Origin: Bryobacterales bacterium
GTDB lineage: Bacteria; Acidobacteriota; Terriglobia; Bryobacterales; UBA6623
DNA: 64,000 nt
Assembly (NCBI GenBank): GCA_028819215.1
Contig: JAPPMG010000049.1
Location: 62,001 to 126,000, forward strand
Reading direction: 5' to 3'
The translations under genes were made by a program, and so were the position numbers. A model generated the notes under the pieces. The model worked only from the letters and a program-made list of their open reading frames with translations. It searched no databases and had not been told where the DNA came from. Below, in pieces: positions 28,390-35,992 of this stretch (positions are counted from its first letter, which is position 1; every line of letters begins with the position of its first letter).

Positions 28390-29169
28390 TCATAGAACGC
28401 CCAGAATGAGCTCTTCCACTTTCCGCCAGACGGCCGGGTCGCGAGCCATCCTGGCATGCGCTACGCGCCCAATCGTCTTGTGCCACGGCAGGTGGGACAG
28501 GCCGATGTCCGAACCCTCGTAGTCGAAGCGGAAGTTTCCCAGTATCTCGGTACGTTTCGGGTCCCGGGCCCGGATCGGAGCTTCGCCGCGTATCAACCAG
28601 CCGTTGTCCTGATACAGGTTCGCGGCGCGCAACACGTTCGGGGGAATCTCGGAATCGTTCAGTCCTACACTGTCCACCTGAACGGTCAGTAGGACGGGAA
28701 TGCGGAGGGCGTGTAGTTGCCGCGCGAACTTGACGACGGCGGCTCCACCAAAACTCTGCCCGTAAATGATTATCCTGGCGTTCGATGGTTCGGCTCTCTG
28801 GAGGCGGCCGTCGCCGTTACGGTCCAGCGATTCGCGCACCAAGCGAACGGCTAGGTCCCGTTTCCTGTTCTCGACGGTTTCTACATGCACTCCCGGCAAG
28901 TGGCGATCGCGGATCCTCTGAGCCATCCGCCCCACACCGACTTCCGTGTTATCCCAGGCATCCCGTCCCCCCATAAAACCAAGAATCAGCGTCTCCTCGT
29001 CTCTGAGCGGTGTTGGCGTCGAGAAATGCACATAGCTTTGGGTGGATCGGAAAGCACACGATGCGAACAAGACGCCGAACAGAGGCAACGCGATCAAGAT
29101 CCCAACCCGGCCTCTACCGAAGACGCGAACTGTTCCCTCGGAGCGGGTCTCTAAGCCCATGATTCCCAA
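28390..29169 (-). CDS. Lipoprotein alpha/beta hydrolase with an embedded EF-hand loop
   Basis: 259 aa. A basic n-region and hydrophobic helix end in the lipobox LFASC (Cys38), so the protein is probably membrane-anchored. TLILGFMGGRDAWDN starts the hydrolase core, and IIIYGQSFGG holds the nucleophile Ser139. Just before it, residues 116-127 (DRNGDGRLQRAE) form a complete canonical 12-residue EF-hand Ca2+ loop with Asp1, Asn3, Asp5, Gly6 and Glu12. A candidate catalytic His is in LSHLPWHKTIGR. Substrate unknown; lipase or esterase activity is inference. The gene stands alone, between the decayed region behind the tRNA and a hairpin-rich spacer. Confidence 0.75.
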   Translation of the reverse strand: MGIMGLETRSEGTVRVFGRGRVGILIALPLFGVLFASCAFRSTQSYVHFSTPTPLRDEETLILGFMGGRDAWDNTEVGVGRMAQRIRDRHLPGVHVETVENRKRDLAVRLVRESLDRNGDGRLQRAEPSNARIIIYGQSFGGAAVVKFARQLHALRIPVLLTVQVDSVGLNDSEIPPNVLRAANLYQDNGWLIRGEAPIRARDPKRTEILGNFRFDYEGSDIGLSHLPWHKTIGRVAHARMARDPAVWRKVEELILGVL

Positions 29170-29233
29170 GAATAGATCAAAAAACCTACAAGCGAGACTT
29201 CTTGGCCGGAGTTCGTCAGCTTCGGCTTTCTTC

Positions 29234-29290
29234 GATGCGTAAGCTATGACGCATCAATGACATACGGGTTGGAGAAACTCCAGTATGTCA
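29234..29290. repeat. Two adjacent perfect hairpins in an intergenic spacer
   Basis: First hairpin: GATGCGT (29234-29240) and ACGCATC (29249-29255), 8-nt loop. Second: TGACATAC (29258-29265) and GTATGTCA (29283-29290), enclosing an inner TGGAG-AAA-CTCCA stem. They lie between the 3' end of the oxidoreductase at 29448 and the 5' end of the lipoprotein gene. No T-run follows on either strand, so they may be operators, an mRNA-stabilising structure, or a small mobile repeat. The rest of 29170-29447 shows nothing recognisable. Confidence 0.6.
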
Positions 29291-29447
29291 CCACAGGATT
29301 CTTCATCAGCCATCGGTTTCAGGCGATCGGCGGGCGAGTGCGGACGCGTGTGTTGCGGCGCATCTCGGGCTGATGCTCGCCTCCGTGGTGGCCTCACTAT
29401 AGCTGGCGTGTGCTGCAGGGCCCACTACCTGACGCTGTCGACTAACG

Positions 29448-30803
29448 CTAGACCGTTTCTGGCGTCGGATGGACCCACGGTTTGCGATACGGACGCGCCA
29501 GCTTGCTATTGGCCTCTTTGTCGCCGATCACAGAGTGTGACTTCGCATCCCAGTGCAGCGACCGGCCTATGTCGAGGGAGACGTTTCCGAGTAGGCAGCA
29601 CGCCGTCGAAATGTGCCCTTGCTCGATGTCGGCGACCGGCTTGGAACGATTGTCGATGGCTTCGAGGAAGTCCTTCATGTGCGCCCGCAGGACAGGGAAC
29701 TCATGAGCCCCGAGCCTTGAATCGACCGTGTCGACATTGTCGATCTCGTACTTGTCCATCTCTGTGACTGCATTCTTGAGAATGGGCTTTTCGGACTTGT
29801 CCACCGGAATAAACTCCCATTTCGTGGTCGAGCCCTTGAACAGCCCCTTCTCGCCGTAGATGAAGTACGCCCACGGGTAGCCGGGATAAACAGGAGGCCC
29901 CCAGTTGCGGTGCGTCCACACCACGTTGAGATCGGGGAACGAAAAGGTGGCCGTCTGCGTGTCGGGCGTGTTGGACTTGCTGTCCTTGTCGACGAAGATG
30001 CCGCCGGTGGAGTGAACCACGGAGGGCCAACCTAGGTCGAGCGTCCAGCGCACAAGGTCAAGCATGTGGATGCACATGTCTCCGATGACGCCGTTGCCGT
30101 ACTCCATGAAGTAGCGCCAGCGACGGGGGTGAGTCCACTGGCAGAACGGACGCATCGGCGCCGGACCGGTCCACATTTCATAGTCCAAGTGGGCGGGCGG
30201 ATCGATGTCGGGCGGATTGCCCCTGGGGCTCCTGTAGACGTAGCAGCAGACCTCGGCGTGTGAGACCTTGCCCAGCATGCCGCTCTGAATGCGGTCGCGG
30301 GCTTCGATCAGATGGGGGGCGGAGCGTCTCTGGGTGCCGACTTGGACGACCCGGCCGTACTTGCGGGCTGCAGCCACCATCGACTGGCCCTCCACGACAT
30401 CGACCGAGATCGGCTTCTGGACATATACGTCGGCGCCGGCCCGCATGGCCTCGATAGCGGGCAGGCAATGCCAGTGGTCCGGCGTGGCGACCTCGACGAT
30501 GTCGGGCTGCTCCTGCTGGAGCAGCTCGCGATAGTCGCCGTAGATCTTGGGCGTCTTGCCAGACTTGTGCCGTTTAGCGGCAGTCTTGGCATCGGCGGCC
30601 AAGGTCTTGCTGTCGGGATCGCATAGCGCGACGATCTCGACATCTTCGACCTGCACCAAGCGGAAGAGGTCGTTCTTGCCGTACCAGCCGGAGCCGACGA
30701 GCGCGACCCGCCTGGGCTTGTTGGCTGCCCTGGCCCCCATGAGTGTCATGCCGGCCGCTGCGGTGCCGACAAACGTGCGTCGATTAAGGAGTTGCTGTGC
30801 CAT
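29448..30803 (-). CDS. Tat-exported Gfo/Idh/MocA family oxidoreductase
   Basis: 451 aa from ATG 30803, where NRRTFVGTAAAGMTLMGARA forms a Tat signal; an upstream start at 30839 only adds 12 residues before it. The Rossmann motif is VALVGSGWYGKNDLFRLV, followed by CDPDSKTL, EVATPDHWHCLPAIEAMRAG and the catalytic motif YVQKPIS. The C-terminal part has the GxNPPDIDPPAHLDYEMWTGPAP block typical of planctomycete/acidobacterial secreted dehydrogenases, and GNGVIGDMCIHMLDLVRW. Tat export lets the enzyme fold with NAD(P) in the cytosol. Related enzymes include GH109-like glycosidases using the same fold; the substrate is unknown. The orphan VapB gene ends 49 nt upstream on the same strand. Confidence 0.88.
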   Translation of the reverse strand: MAQQLLNRRTFVGTAAAGMTLMGARAANKPRRVALVGSGWYGKNDLFRLVQVEDVEIVALCDPDSKTLAADAKTAAKRHKSGKTPKIYGDYRELLQQEQPDIVEVATPDHWHCLPAIEAMRAGADVYVQKPISVDVVEGQSMVAAARKYGRVVQVGTQRRSAPHLIEARDRIQSGMLGKVSHAEVCCYVYRSPRGNPPDIDPPAHLDYEMWTGPAPMRPFCQWTHPRRWRYFMEYGNGVIGDMCIHMLDLVRWTLDLGWPSVVHSTGGIFVDKDSKSNTPDTQTATFSFPDLNVVWTHRNWGPPVYPGYPWAYFIYGEKGLFKGSTTKWEFIPVDKSEKPILKNAVTEMDKYEIDNVDTVDSRLGAHEFPVLRAHMKDFLEAIDNRSKPVADIEQGHISTACCLLGNVSLDIGRSLHWDAKSHSVIGDKEANSKLARPYRKPWVHPTPETV

Positions 30804-30851
30804 GTTGGGGTACCCACAGAACACTATCACAGGTCGCACCGGCGGGAAGGA

Positions 30852-31154
30852 CTACGCGTGGACCGAGAGGGCCGGATGCCAGCCTAGCTTCGTTCCGTGA
30901 CGCGTTGCTCGAGAGCGTACAGTGGGTCCTCTCGCCGGACCCATTCCAAGCCACCCACTGGAGTCTCCGCGCATCTCGGACAGATCGCCATGCCACTCGA
31001 CTTTGCCGATGTAATCCGCTAGGCCTTGAATCCGCCTCATGCGTAAAGCCTCTTTCAGGGCTAGATTGACCGTTGCCGAGTAAGTCTTGACGCCAAGAGC
31101 CCGAACGGCTGCCTCCAGGAGACGCTCGTCAAGCACAAGAGTTGTGCGTCTCAT
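30852..31154 (-). CDS. Orphan VapB-type (DUF2191) antitoxin
   Basis: 100 aa. The first 65 residues, from RRTTLVLDERLLEAAVRALG to KVEWHGDLSEMRGD, are a typical VapB antitoxin: an RHH strand, two helices, then the toxin-binding tail. The last about 35 residues (SSGWLGMGPARGPTV onwards) match nothing expected and are probably read-through after loss of the original stop. No PIN-domain vapC follows; the next gene is the oxidoreductase at 30803. A hairpin GGGTCC-7nt-GGACCC (30924-30942) lies inside the tail. It may be a solitary regulator or the remnant of a lost pair. Confidence 0.65.
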   Translation of the reverse strand: MRRTTLVLDERLLEAAVRALGVKTYSATVNLALKEALRMRRIQGLADYIGKVEWHGDLSEMRGDSSGWLGMGPARGPTVRSRATRHGTKLGWHPALSVHA

Positions 31155-31268
31155 ATGCGAATGCTATCAGTCTTGTTCAGCGAAACCCTCATTCCATTGC
31201 GGTCAACCCCGGCCAGTTCCTCACCTCAAGACACACCCCTACGGGCGAGGTAATAGCGAATTGACAAT

Positions 31269-32387
31269 GTGAACAGCACCACTGAGACTGAGATCAGGGA
31301 CGGTTTCCTCGGGATGGTGAGTCCGCTGCTCAACGCAATCACCCCTCGCGCAATTTGCATTGTTTCCGCTGGCATCGCGACCGCTCTACTGTTCTCGGCA
31401 GCTGTCCAGTCGTCTCCCAAACAGCTGCAGGTTTACCCCGACCACACCCGCCTACCCGTCGGCGAGCAGATCCGCTATTCCGTTTTCCATTTCCAAGAAG
31501 GACGTCCGAAACCGGTCGAAGCCTATAGCCTTGAATCTGAGGATCCGACGATTGTTCGCGTGGTCGACAGATGGCGCCTCGAGGCTGTATCACCCGGGAC
31601 CACGGATGTGCTGATACGCAGCGATGTCGGCCAGCACCGGTTGTCCATCGACGTCGATCGGGACCGGCGCCCCCCTATGCCGGCTACGCACCACTCGGCG
31701 GTCGACCGTCTCGCCGGCGAGGAACTGCTCTTCGTCGGCCATGCCAATCTGGATGGGTTCGACCACACGGCGGTGGCAAAGCCCGGGATAGATCGCCTCG
31801 TCCGAGAGTTCAAGGCACGCGGCCATCCAGTCATCTATTTCGTCAGCGAGGACTACCCGTACTGGTATACCGACGATCGCCAGCCCGATCTAGCAATCGT
31901 CAGCGAAGGCCAGGAGCACGAGATCTTGGTCGACGCCGGGCGGGTCGTGTTCACCGGGGGCGACTTCATGTTCTGCACACCACGGAATGCTCAGATGACG
32001 CTACACGGCATGCTCAAGGCCGCGAATCGGGAACGCATCCACTTCGTGTTTGCTACCGATGCGATTTGGGCCGTGGACATATTCGCGCCAGGGCGTTCCC
32101 ATCCGTACCCGGCACCGATGGCGCTCGCAGATCATCTCCTGTCGGAGCAGCCGTCTTACCAAGACCGATACGAGCGGGTCGTTGTTCCGTTCCTGAAGAG
32201 GCTGTTCGAGGAGTTCCCGGTCACTGGGTATCCGGCCAACGCGCCGCAGCCACATCTCATGGATCTAGTAGACGGTTGGACCATTGAGGTGGCGATTGAC
32301 GAGGCATTCACCGAGCGCTATCAATCGGGCGATCCAGAGAAGCTGATCCGGCTCGATTTCATATCGGCATCCGCGAATAGAAGTTGA
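31269..32387 (+). CDS. Hypothetical membrane-anchored or exported protein with a Big2-like domain
   Basis: 372 aa. A hydrophobic segment at about 28-46 (AICIVSAGIATALLFSAAV) is a signal anchor; an alternative start at MVSPLLNA would make it more signal-like. Residues about 52-128 look like a bacterial Ig-like group 2 domain (TRLPVGEQIRYSVF, VEAYSLESEDPTIVRVV, EAVSPGTTDVLIRS). The remaining 240 residues contain RLAGEELLFVGHANLDGFDH, VDAGRVVFTGGDFMFCTPRN and HFVFATDAIWAVDIFAPG, which suggest a globular alpha/beta domain I cannot place. No function assigned. It stands alone between VapB and the convergent ATPase gene. Confidence 0.7.
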   Translation: MNSTTETEIRDGFLGMVSPLLNAITPRAICIVSAGIATALLFSAAVQSSPKQLQVYPDHTRLPVGEQIRYSVFHFQEGRPKPVEAYSLESEDPTIVRVVDRWRLEAVSPGTTDVLIRSDVGQHRLSIDVDRDRRPPMPATHHSAVDRLAGEELLFVGHANLDGFDHTAVAKPGIDRLVREFKARGHPVIYFVSEDYPYWYTDDRQPDLAIVSEGQEHEILVDAGRVVFTGGDFMFCTPRNAQMTLHGMLKAANRERIHFVFATDAIWAVDIFAPGRSHPYPAPMALADHLLSEQPSYQDRYERVVVPFLKRLFEEFPVTGYPANAPQPHLMDLVDGWTIEVAIDEAFTERYQSGDPEKLIRLDFISASANRS

Positions 32388-32591
32388 CCCGCATTGTCGA
32401 GTTGGCAACCCGAGACGCCTTTGCCGACTCGGGTCGGTGACTGTACACTCTCCGCGAGCAAACGCTTGATCGGCGATCCTTGGTCGCGCGTGTCTGCGGT
32501 TGACACACTCCTCAGGCACCATCGGTTTCGAAGGAGCCCGGGCACGTGGCTCTGATTCCACGCCCTCACATGTCAACCCATGATCGTGGCC

Positions 32592-33935
32592 TCATGGGGC
32601 TCCGGGCATGCCTAGCGACCACTCCCAAGCCGGCTGGACCGACACACCTGCGGGCACTTCCTGTGGAAAACCGTCCGCCGCCAGCGTCAGGACAAGCTTG
32701 CCGGCCTCTGGCGTTTCAGCACCTGCCGCCTGCAAGGCACGAATCTCCCTCTCAGCCGTGGCTGGGTCTGACAGGTCAGTGCAGACTTGGATGAGAGTTG
32801 CCTCCCCGCTTGGGCCGCGGGCCAGGAAGTCGACTTCGAACCCTTCCCGAGTCCGGACATAAGTGATCTCACATCCTCGGCGCTCGAGCTCGAGAAGCAC
32901 GGCTGTCTCCAAGGCGTGGCCGAGGTTTGTCCGGCCGGTCCTGTCAAAGATCGGAATCAAGCCTGTGTCTATAGGGTACGCTTTGCGAGGGTTGACCATC
33001 CGTTGCCGCTCCGATGTCGATTCCATCCAGATCACTCGTACCAGGAAGCAGTCGTCAAGGTATCCGAGCAGTTGATGTACGGAGTCCTTTGAGATTGCGA
33101 TCCCCTGAGACTTCAGAGCCTTGTAGAACTTCTCAACGCTGAAGAGTGACCCGGCATTGCCGAGCAACTGCCGAACGAGCCAGCGAAGGCCGGTCACGTT
33201 CCGCACCACGTGGCGCTCTACCACGTCTCGGAACATTGCGACGTCCACGTAGTCGCGGAACAATTGCCTCCTCGATGGCGCTTCGAGCCCCTGGGCTTCC
33301 GGGAATCCGCCCGTGCGCAGCCAATCGATATAGGCTCTCTCCATCCGTGACCTGACATCCGCAGTCTGGCCGCTCCTGTCCACGGAAACCTCCAGCCCGC
33401 TGTGCCGGAGTGCCTCTTCGAAGCTGAACGGGTGTAGGAGGATGCGCCATCCACGGCCGCGTAGCGCGGTTGCGATTTCCTGTGAGAGCAGGCCTGCGGA
33501 CGAGCCCGTGACGATGACATCATCCCCTTCGGTCTCCAGAACCCGACGCACAAATCGCTCCCAGCCTCTAACCAATTGGATCTCGTCGAAGTGCCAAGTC
33601 ACGTGAGTCTCTCGGCCAGACACTGGAAACAACCGGCGGTACTCGTCAAGTAGGGAGCCGAGATCGGAGGCGTCTAGGTCGGAGAGACGCTCGTCTTCAA
33701 ACGAAACGAAGGGCAGCAGGCGCTGAGGGGTGCCCTCTCGAAGCTTCGCGGAACGAAGCTGTTGCAGGAACATGGTCTTGCCTGCACGGCGCACTCCGAC
33801 GACGGCGCTGACCTTGCTGGGAAAGTGGATTCTGCCGTGAACGGTGCGAGTGGTCATGGCCGGCGTCGGCTTCCCGGTGGAGTCCTCCAGCAGTTCACGA
33901 AATACCTGCTTCAGCCTTGGACGTGAGACGGTCAT
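32592..33935 (-). CDS. AAA_14/DUF4143 ATPase
   Basis: 447 aa. Walker A GVRRAGKT (residues 47-54), Walker B region THVTWHFDEIQLV, and VIVTGSSAGLLSQEIATALRGR are AAA_14 hallmarks. The DUF4143 C-terminal domain follows and ends in a PD-(D/E)XK-like segment (CEITYVRTREGFEVDFLARG), in which Glu, Asp and Lys-type residues resemble a restriction-endonuclease fold. The family is widespread and strain-variable, usually encoded alone, and its biological role is unresolved; phage defence or element maintenance is often suspected. Upstream lies an AT-rich leader with three related palindromes, so autoregulation is plausible. It converges on the Big2-like gene with about 200 nt between. Confidence 0.88.
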   Translation of the reverse strand: MTVSRPRLKQVFRELLEDSTGKPTPAMTTRTVHGRIHFPSKVSAVVGVRRAGKTMFLQQLRSAKLREGTPQRLLPFVSFEDERLSDLDASDLGSLLDEYRRLFPVSGRETHVTWHFDEIQLVRGWERFVRRVLETEGDDVIVTGSSAGLLSQEIATALRGRGWRILLHPFSFEEALRHSGLEVSVDRSGQTADVRSRMERAYIDWLRTGGFPEAQGLEAPSRRQLFRDYVDVAMFRDVVERHVVRNVTGLRWLVRQLLGNAGSLFSVEKFYKALKSQGIAISKDSVHQLLGYLDDCFLVRVIWMESTSERQRMVNPRKAYPIDTGLIPIFDRTGRTNLGHALETAVLLELERRGCEITYVRTREGFEVDFLARGPSGEATLIQVCTDLSDPATAEREIRALQAAGAETPEAGKLVLTLAADGFPQEVPAGVSVQPAWEWSLGMPGAP

Positions 33936-33948
33936 TTCAGGGAAATCA

Positions 33949-34095
33949 CCTTTCTATAAGGATAATTGGATCCAAATTTCTCATTCTACGAAGGCGAACT
34001 GAACGATTTCCCTCCAATTCTCGCGCGAATTTACACTAATCTCCTTACAAAAAGGAGAAATATCAATAAATTCCTCCTCTCTATCAGGAGAAATT
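33949..34095. promoter_or_regulatory. AT-rich leader with three related palindromes upstream of the DUF4143 ATPase
   Basis: Three inverted repeats sharing a CTCCT/AGGAG core lie upstream of the start at 33935. They are CCTT-TCTAT-AAGG (33949-33961), CTCCTT-ACAAA-AAGGAG (34041-34057), and AATTCCTCCT-7nt-AGGAGAAATT (34069-34095), the last with one mismatch. The whole 33936-34095 stretch is AT-rich in an otherwise GC-rich window. Serial operators for a repressor or for the ATPase itself are likely; no clear -35/-10 pair is assigned. Confidence 0.6.
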
Positions 34096-34349
34096 GGCTA
34101 CGGCTTGCTTGGATCGCTTGCCCCAACCTATGAGCTGCGGCTAGGCGGTACGATCGCGCGGGAGGTAGTCCGCTCATCCGATGTGCCACTGGCCACTCAC
34201 TCTGGCTGGCAACTCCCTTGTGACTGCAGGCGTTGACGATCCGCTCGATTGCCGACGATCGCCACAGGCCGCATCGGCAACAGGACGGAGCTGGGCCAAT
34301 TAGGATTGCGCCCGAGACTGGCGACACCATCCGTGGCATTGAACGAAGT

Positions 34350-35387
34350 CTATCCGTCGGCGCTGGAGAACGCCCCGAAATACCGCACCGCCTGTTGCTG
34401 GCCCCAGAACCACGATCCGCTCCTGCCGAGGAACGCCACATGCCCGCCATGGGGTGGTGCCAGCAATGATATCCACGGATTCTGCCCGAACGCATCCACG
34501 TCAAACGCCCGGAACGGGATGAAAGGGTCGTCCTGGGCATGTAGCACCAACGTGGGGACCCGAATGTGGCCGAGGAAAGCAGCGGACGAGGATTGGCGGT
34601 AGTAGTCGGCGGCATCCGCAAACCCGAACGACGGGGCCGTAATCTCTTCGTCAAACTGCCAGATCGTCTTGATCGAGGACAGATCCCGCTTGGGGAACTC
34701 CTCCGGCATCACAGCCATCTTCTGCCGCAGCGCGGCGCGCAACCGACGCATGAAGCGCTGCTCGTAAACCCGGTTCCGCAGCCTTCCGATCTCACGCGAG
34801 CACATTGCCAGTTGGATGGGCGGCGAGACCACGCATATGGCCCGGACATGGTTCGGGGCGTTCTCGCCCCATTCCCCCGCAAGCTTGAGCGCGATGTTGC
34901 CGCCCATCGAGTAGCCCAGTATGTATACAGGGCGCGGAGCGAGCTCATCGACGACCCGGCGCAGGTCATGCGTGAGCCCAGAGTGATAGAGCGTCTTGCA
35001 GAGATGTTCCGTGCCGCCACAGTTGCGCATGTTCAGGCGGATAGAATCGAATCCGGCCGAGAGCGCGGCTTGGGCGGAAGTGACCATGTAGGGCGCCTCG
35101 GCGCATGCGGTCAGGCCATGCAGTGCCAGAACAGTCGGACGTTGGTCAGCCGCAAGGCCGCTGTCCAGCTCGTTCACTTTCGCCAGCACGGTCGTGTCGG
35201 CATCGGTCGCGAAGAACCGGGACTGTGTCGGATATCGCTGGGGGTCCAGCGAGCGCGGCCAGTAGCGCGCCACGATCGTTTGCACGTCACCGTGCCGGAT
35301 CAGCGGGTAGTACGGAATCAGCCAATCGCCCCGCCTCAGAATGTCGGCGGACGGACGCTCGGTCGAGACGGCCTCATGGGGAGGCAC
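34350..35387 (-). CDS. YheT-family alpha/beta hydrolase
   Basis: 345 aa from GTG 35387, chosen because it starts inside the end of the redoxin gene (14-nt overlap); the frame is open further up without conserved sequence. VQTIVARYWPRS near the N-terminus, LALHGLTACAEAPYM, the nucleophile elbow GYSMGGNIAL (Ser160), LHAQDDPFIPF (Asp) and PPHGGHVAFLG (His) make a complete catalytic triad. YheT/ABHD1-3 proteins act on lipid esters; the substrate is unsettled. The last gene of the long minus-strand run. 34096-34349 downstream of it shows nothing recognisable. Confidence 0.88.
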   Translation of the reverse strand: MPPHEAVSTERPSADILRRGDWLIPYYPLIRHGDVQTIVARYWPRSLDPQRYPTQSRFFATDADTTVLAKVNELDSGLAADQRPTVLALHGLTACAEAPYMVTSAQAALSAGFDSIRLNMRNCGGTEHLCKTLYHSGLTHDLRRVVDELAPRPVYILGYSMGGNIALKLAGEWGENAPNHVRAICVVSPPIQLAMCSREIGRLRNRVYEQRFMRRLRAALRQKMAVMPEEFPKRDLSSIKTIWQFDEEITAPSFGFADAADYYRQSSSAAFLGHIRVPTLVLHAQDDPFIPFRAFDVDAFGQNPWISLLAPPHGGHVAFLGRSGSWFWGQQQAVRYFGAFSSADG

Positions 35388-35907
35388 TGGAAGGCTCCGC
35401 CAGCAACTCGGCCAGTTCCTCGCGCAGGCGGTTGACTTGATCGCTCCAAAACTCTTGGTCTCGGCCGGCATGCTCGTAGCGGATGACCCCGGCACGGTCC
35501 ACCAGCATCATGTACGGCACGTAAGGCCGCGCCATCACGGAGAGGTCGGCGAAGCGCACCCAATCCGAGCGCAGCGATACACCGATCGGGAACTGCACGC
35601 CGTGCTTGCGCTTGAATGAGTCGATGTTCCCGGGCGCTCTGGGATTCACCGCCATGCCCATGATTTCGAACCCCTGGCCGGAAAACTCGCTATAGATCGG
35701 AGCCAACGACTCGCAGGTATCCTGGCAGTGCGGACAATCCGTAGAGATCCACAGCACGGCAACGACCTTGCCCTTCAGATCGGCAAGGGAGACTACCTTG
35801 CCGTCTGTGGTCTTGAGCTGAAGCGCCGGGGCCTCGCGGGGCACCTCGCCCGCAACTAGCCCGAGCGCTGAAACAAGGGCGACAAGGATGCAGGTAGCGA
35901 TGCGCAT
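35374..35907 (-). CDS. Secreted thioredoxin-fold redoxin (TlpA/AhpC-TSA-like)
   Basis: 177 aa from ATG 35907, which gives the signal MRIATCILVALVSALGLVAG; the frame is open upstream but adds no sensible sequence. LKTTDGKVVSLADLKGKVV is the usual entry to the fold and WISTDCPHCQDTC contains the CPHC active site, an unusual CxxC dipeptide for TlpA and more like DsbA. GVIRYEHAGRD is the end of the fold. It likely reduces or oxidises periplasmic disulfides. YheT starts within its last codons. Confidence 0.82.
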   Translation of the reverse strand: MRIATCILVALVSALGLVAGEVPREAPALQLKTTDGKVVSLADLKGKVVAVLWISTDCPHCQDTCESLAPIYSEFSGQGFEIMGMAVNPRAPGNIDSFKRKHGVQFPIGVSLRSDWVRFADLSVMARPYVPYMMLVDRAGVIRYEHAGRDQEFWSDQVNRLREELAELLAEPSSASP

Positions 35908-35992
35908 GAGCCTAAGCCAATGTACCGGTGCCGATATCCGCAATTTATCACAAGCGGCTCGGAGGTCCCCTTCGGCAGGCCGCTCGACCCGG

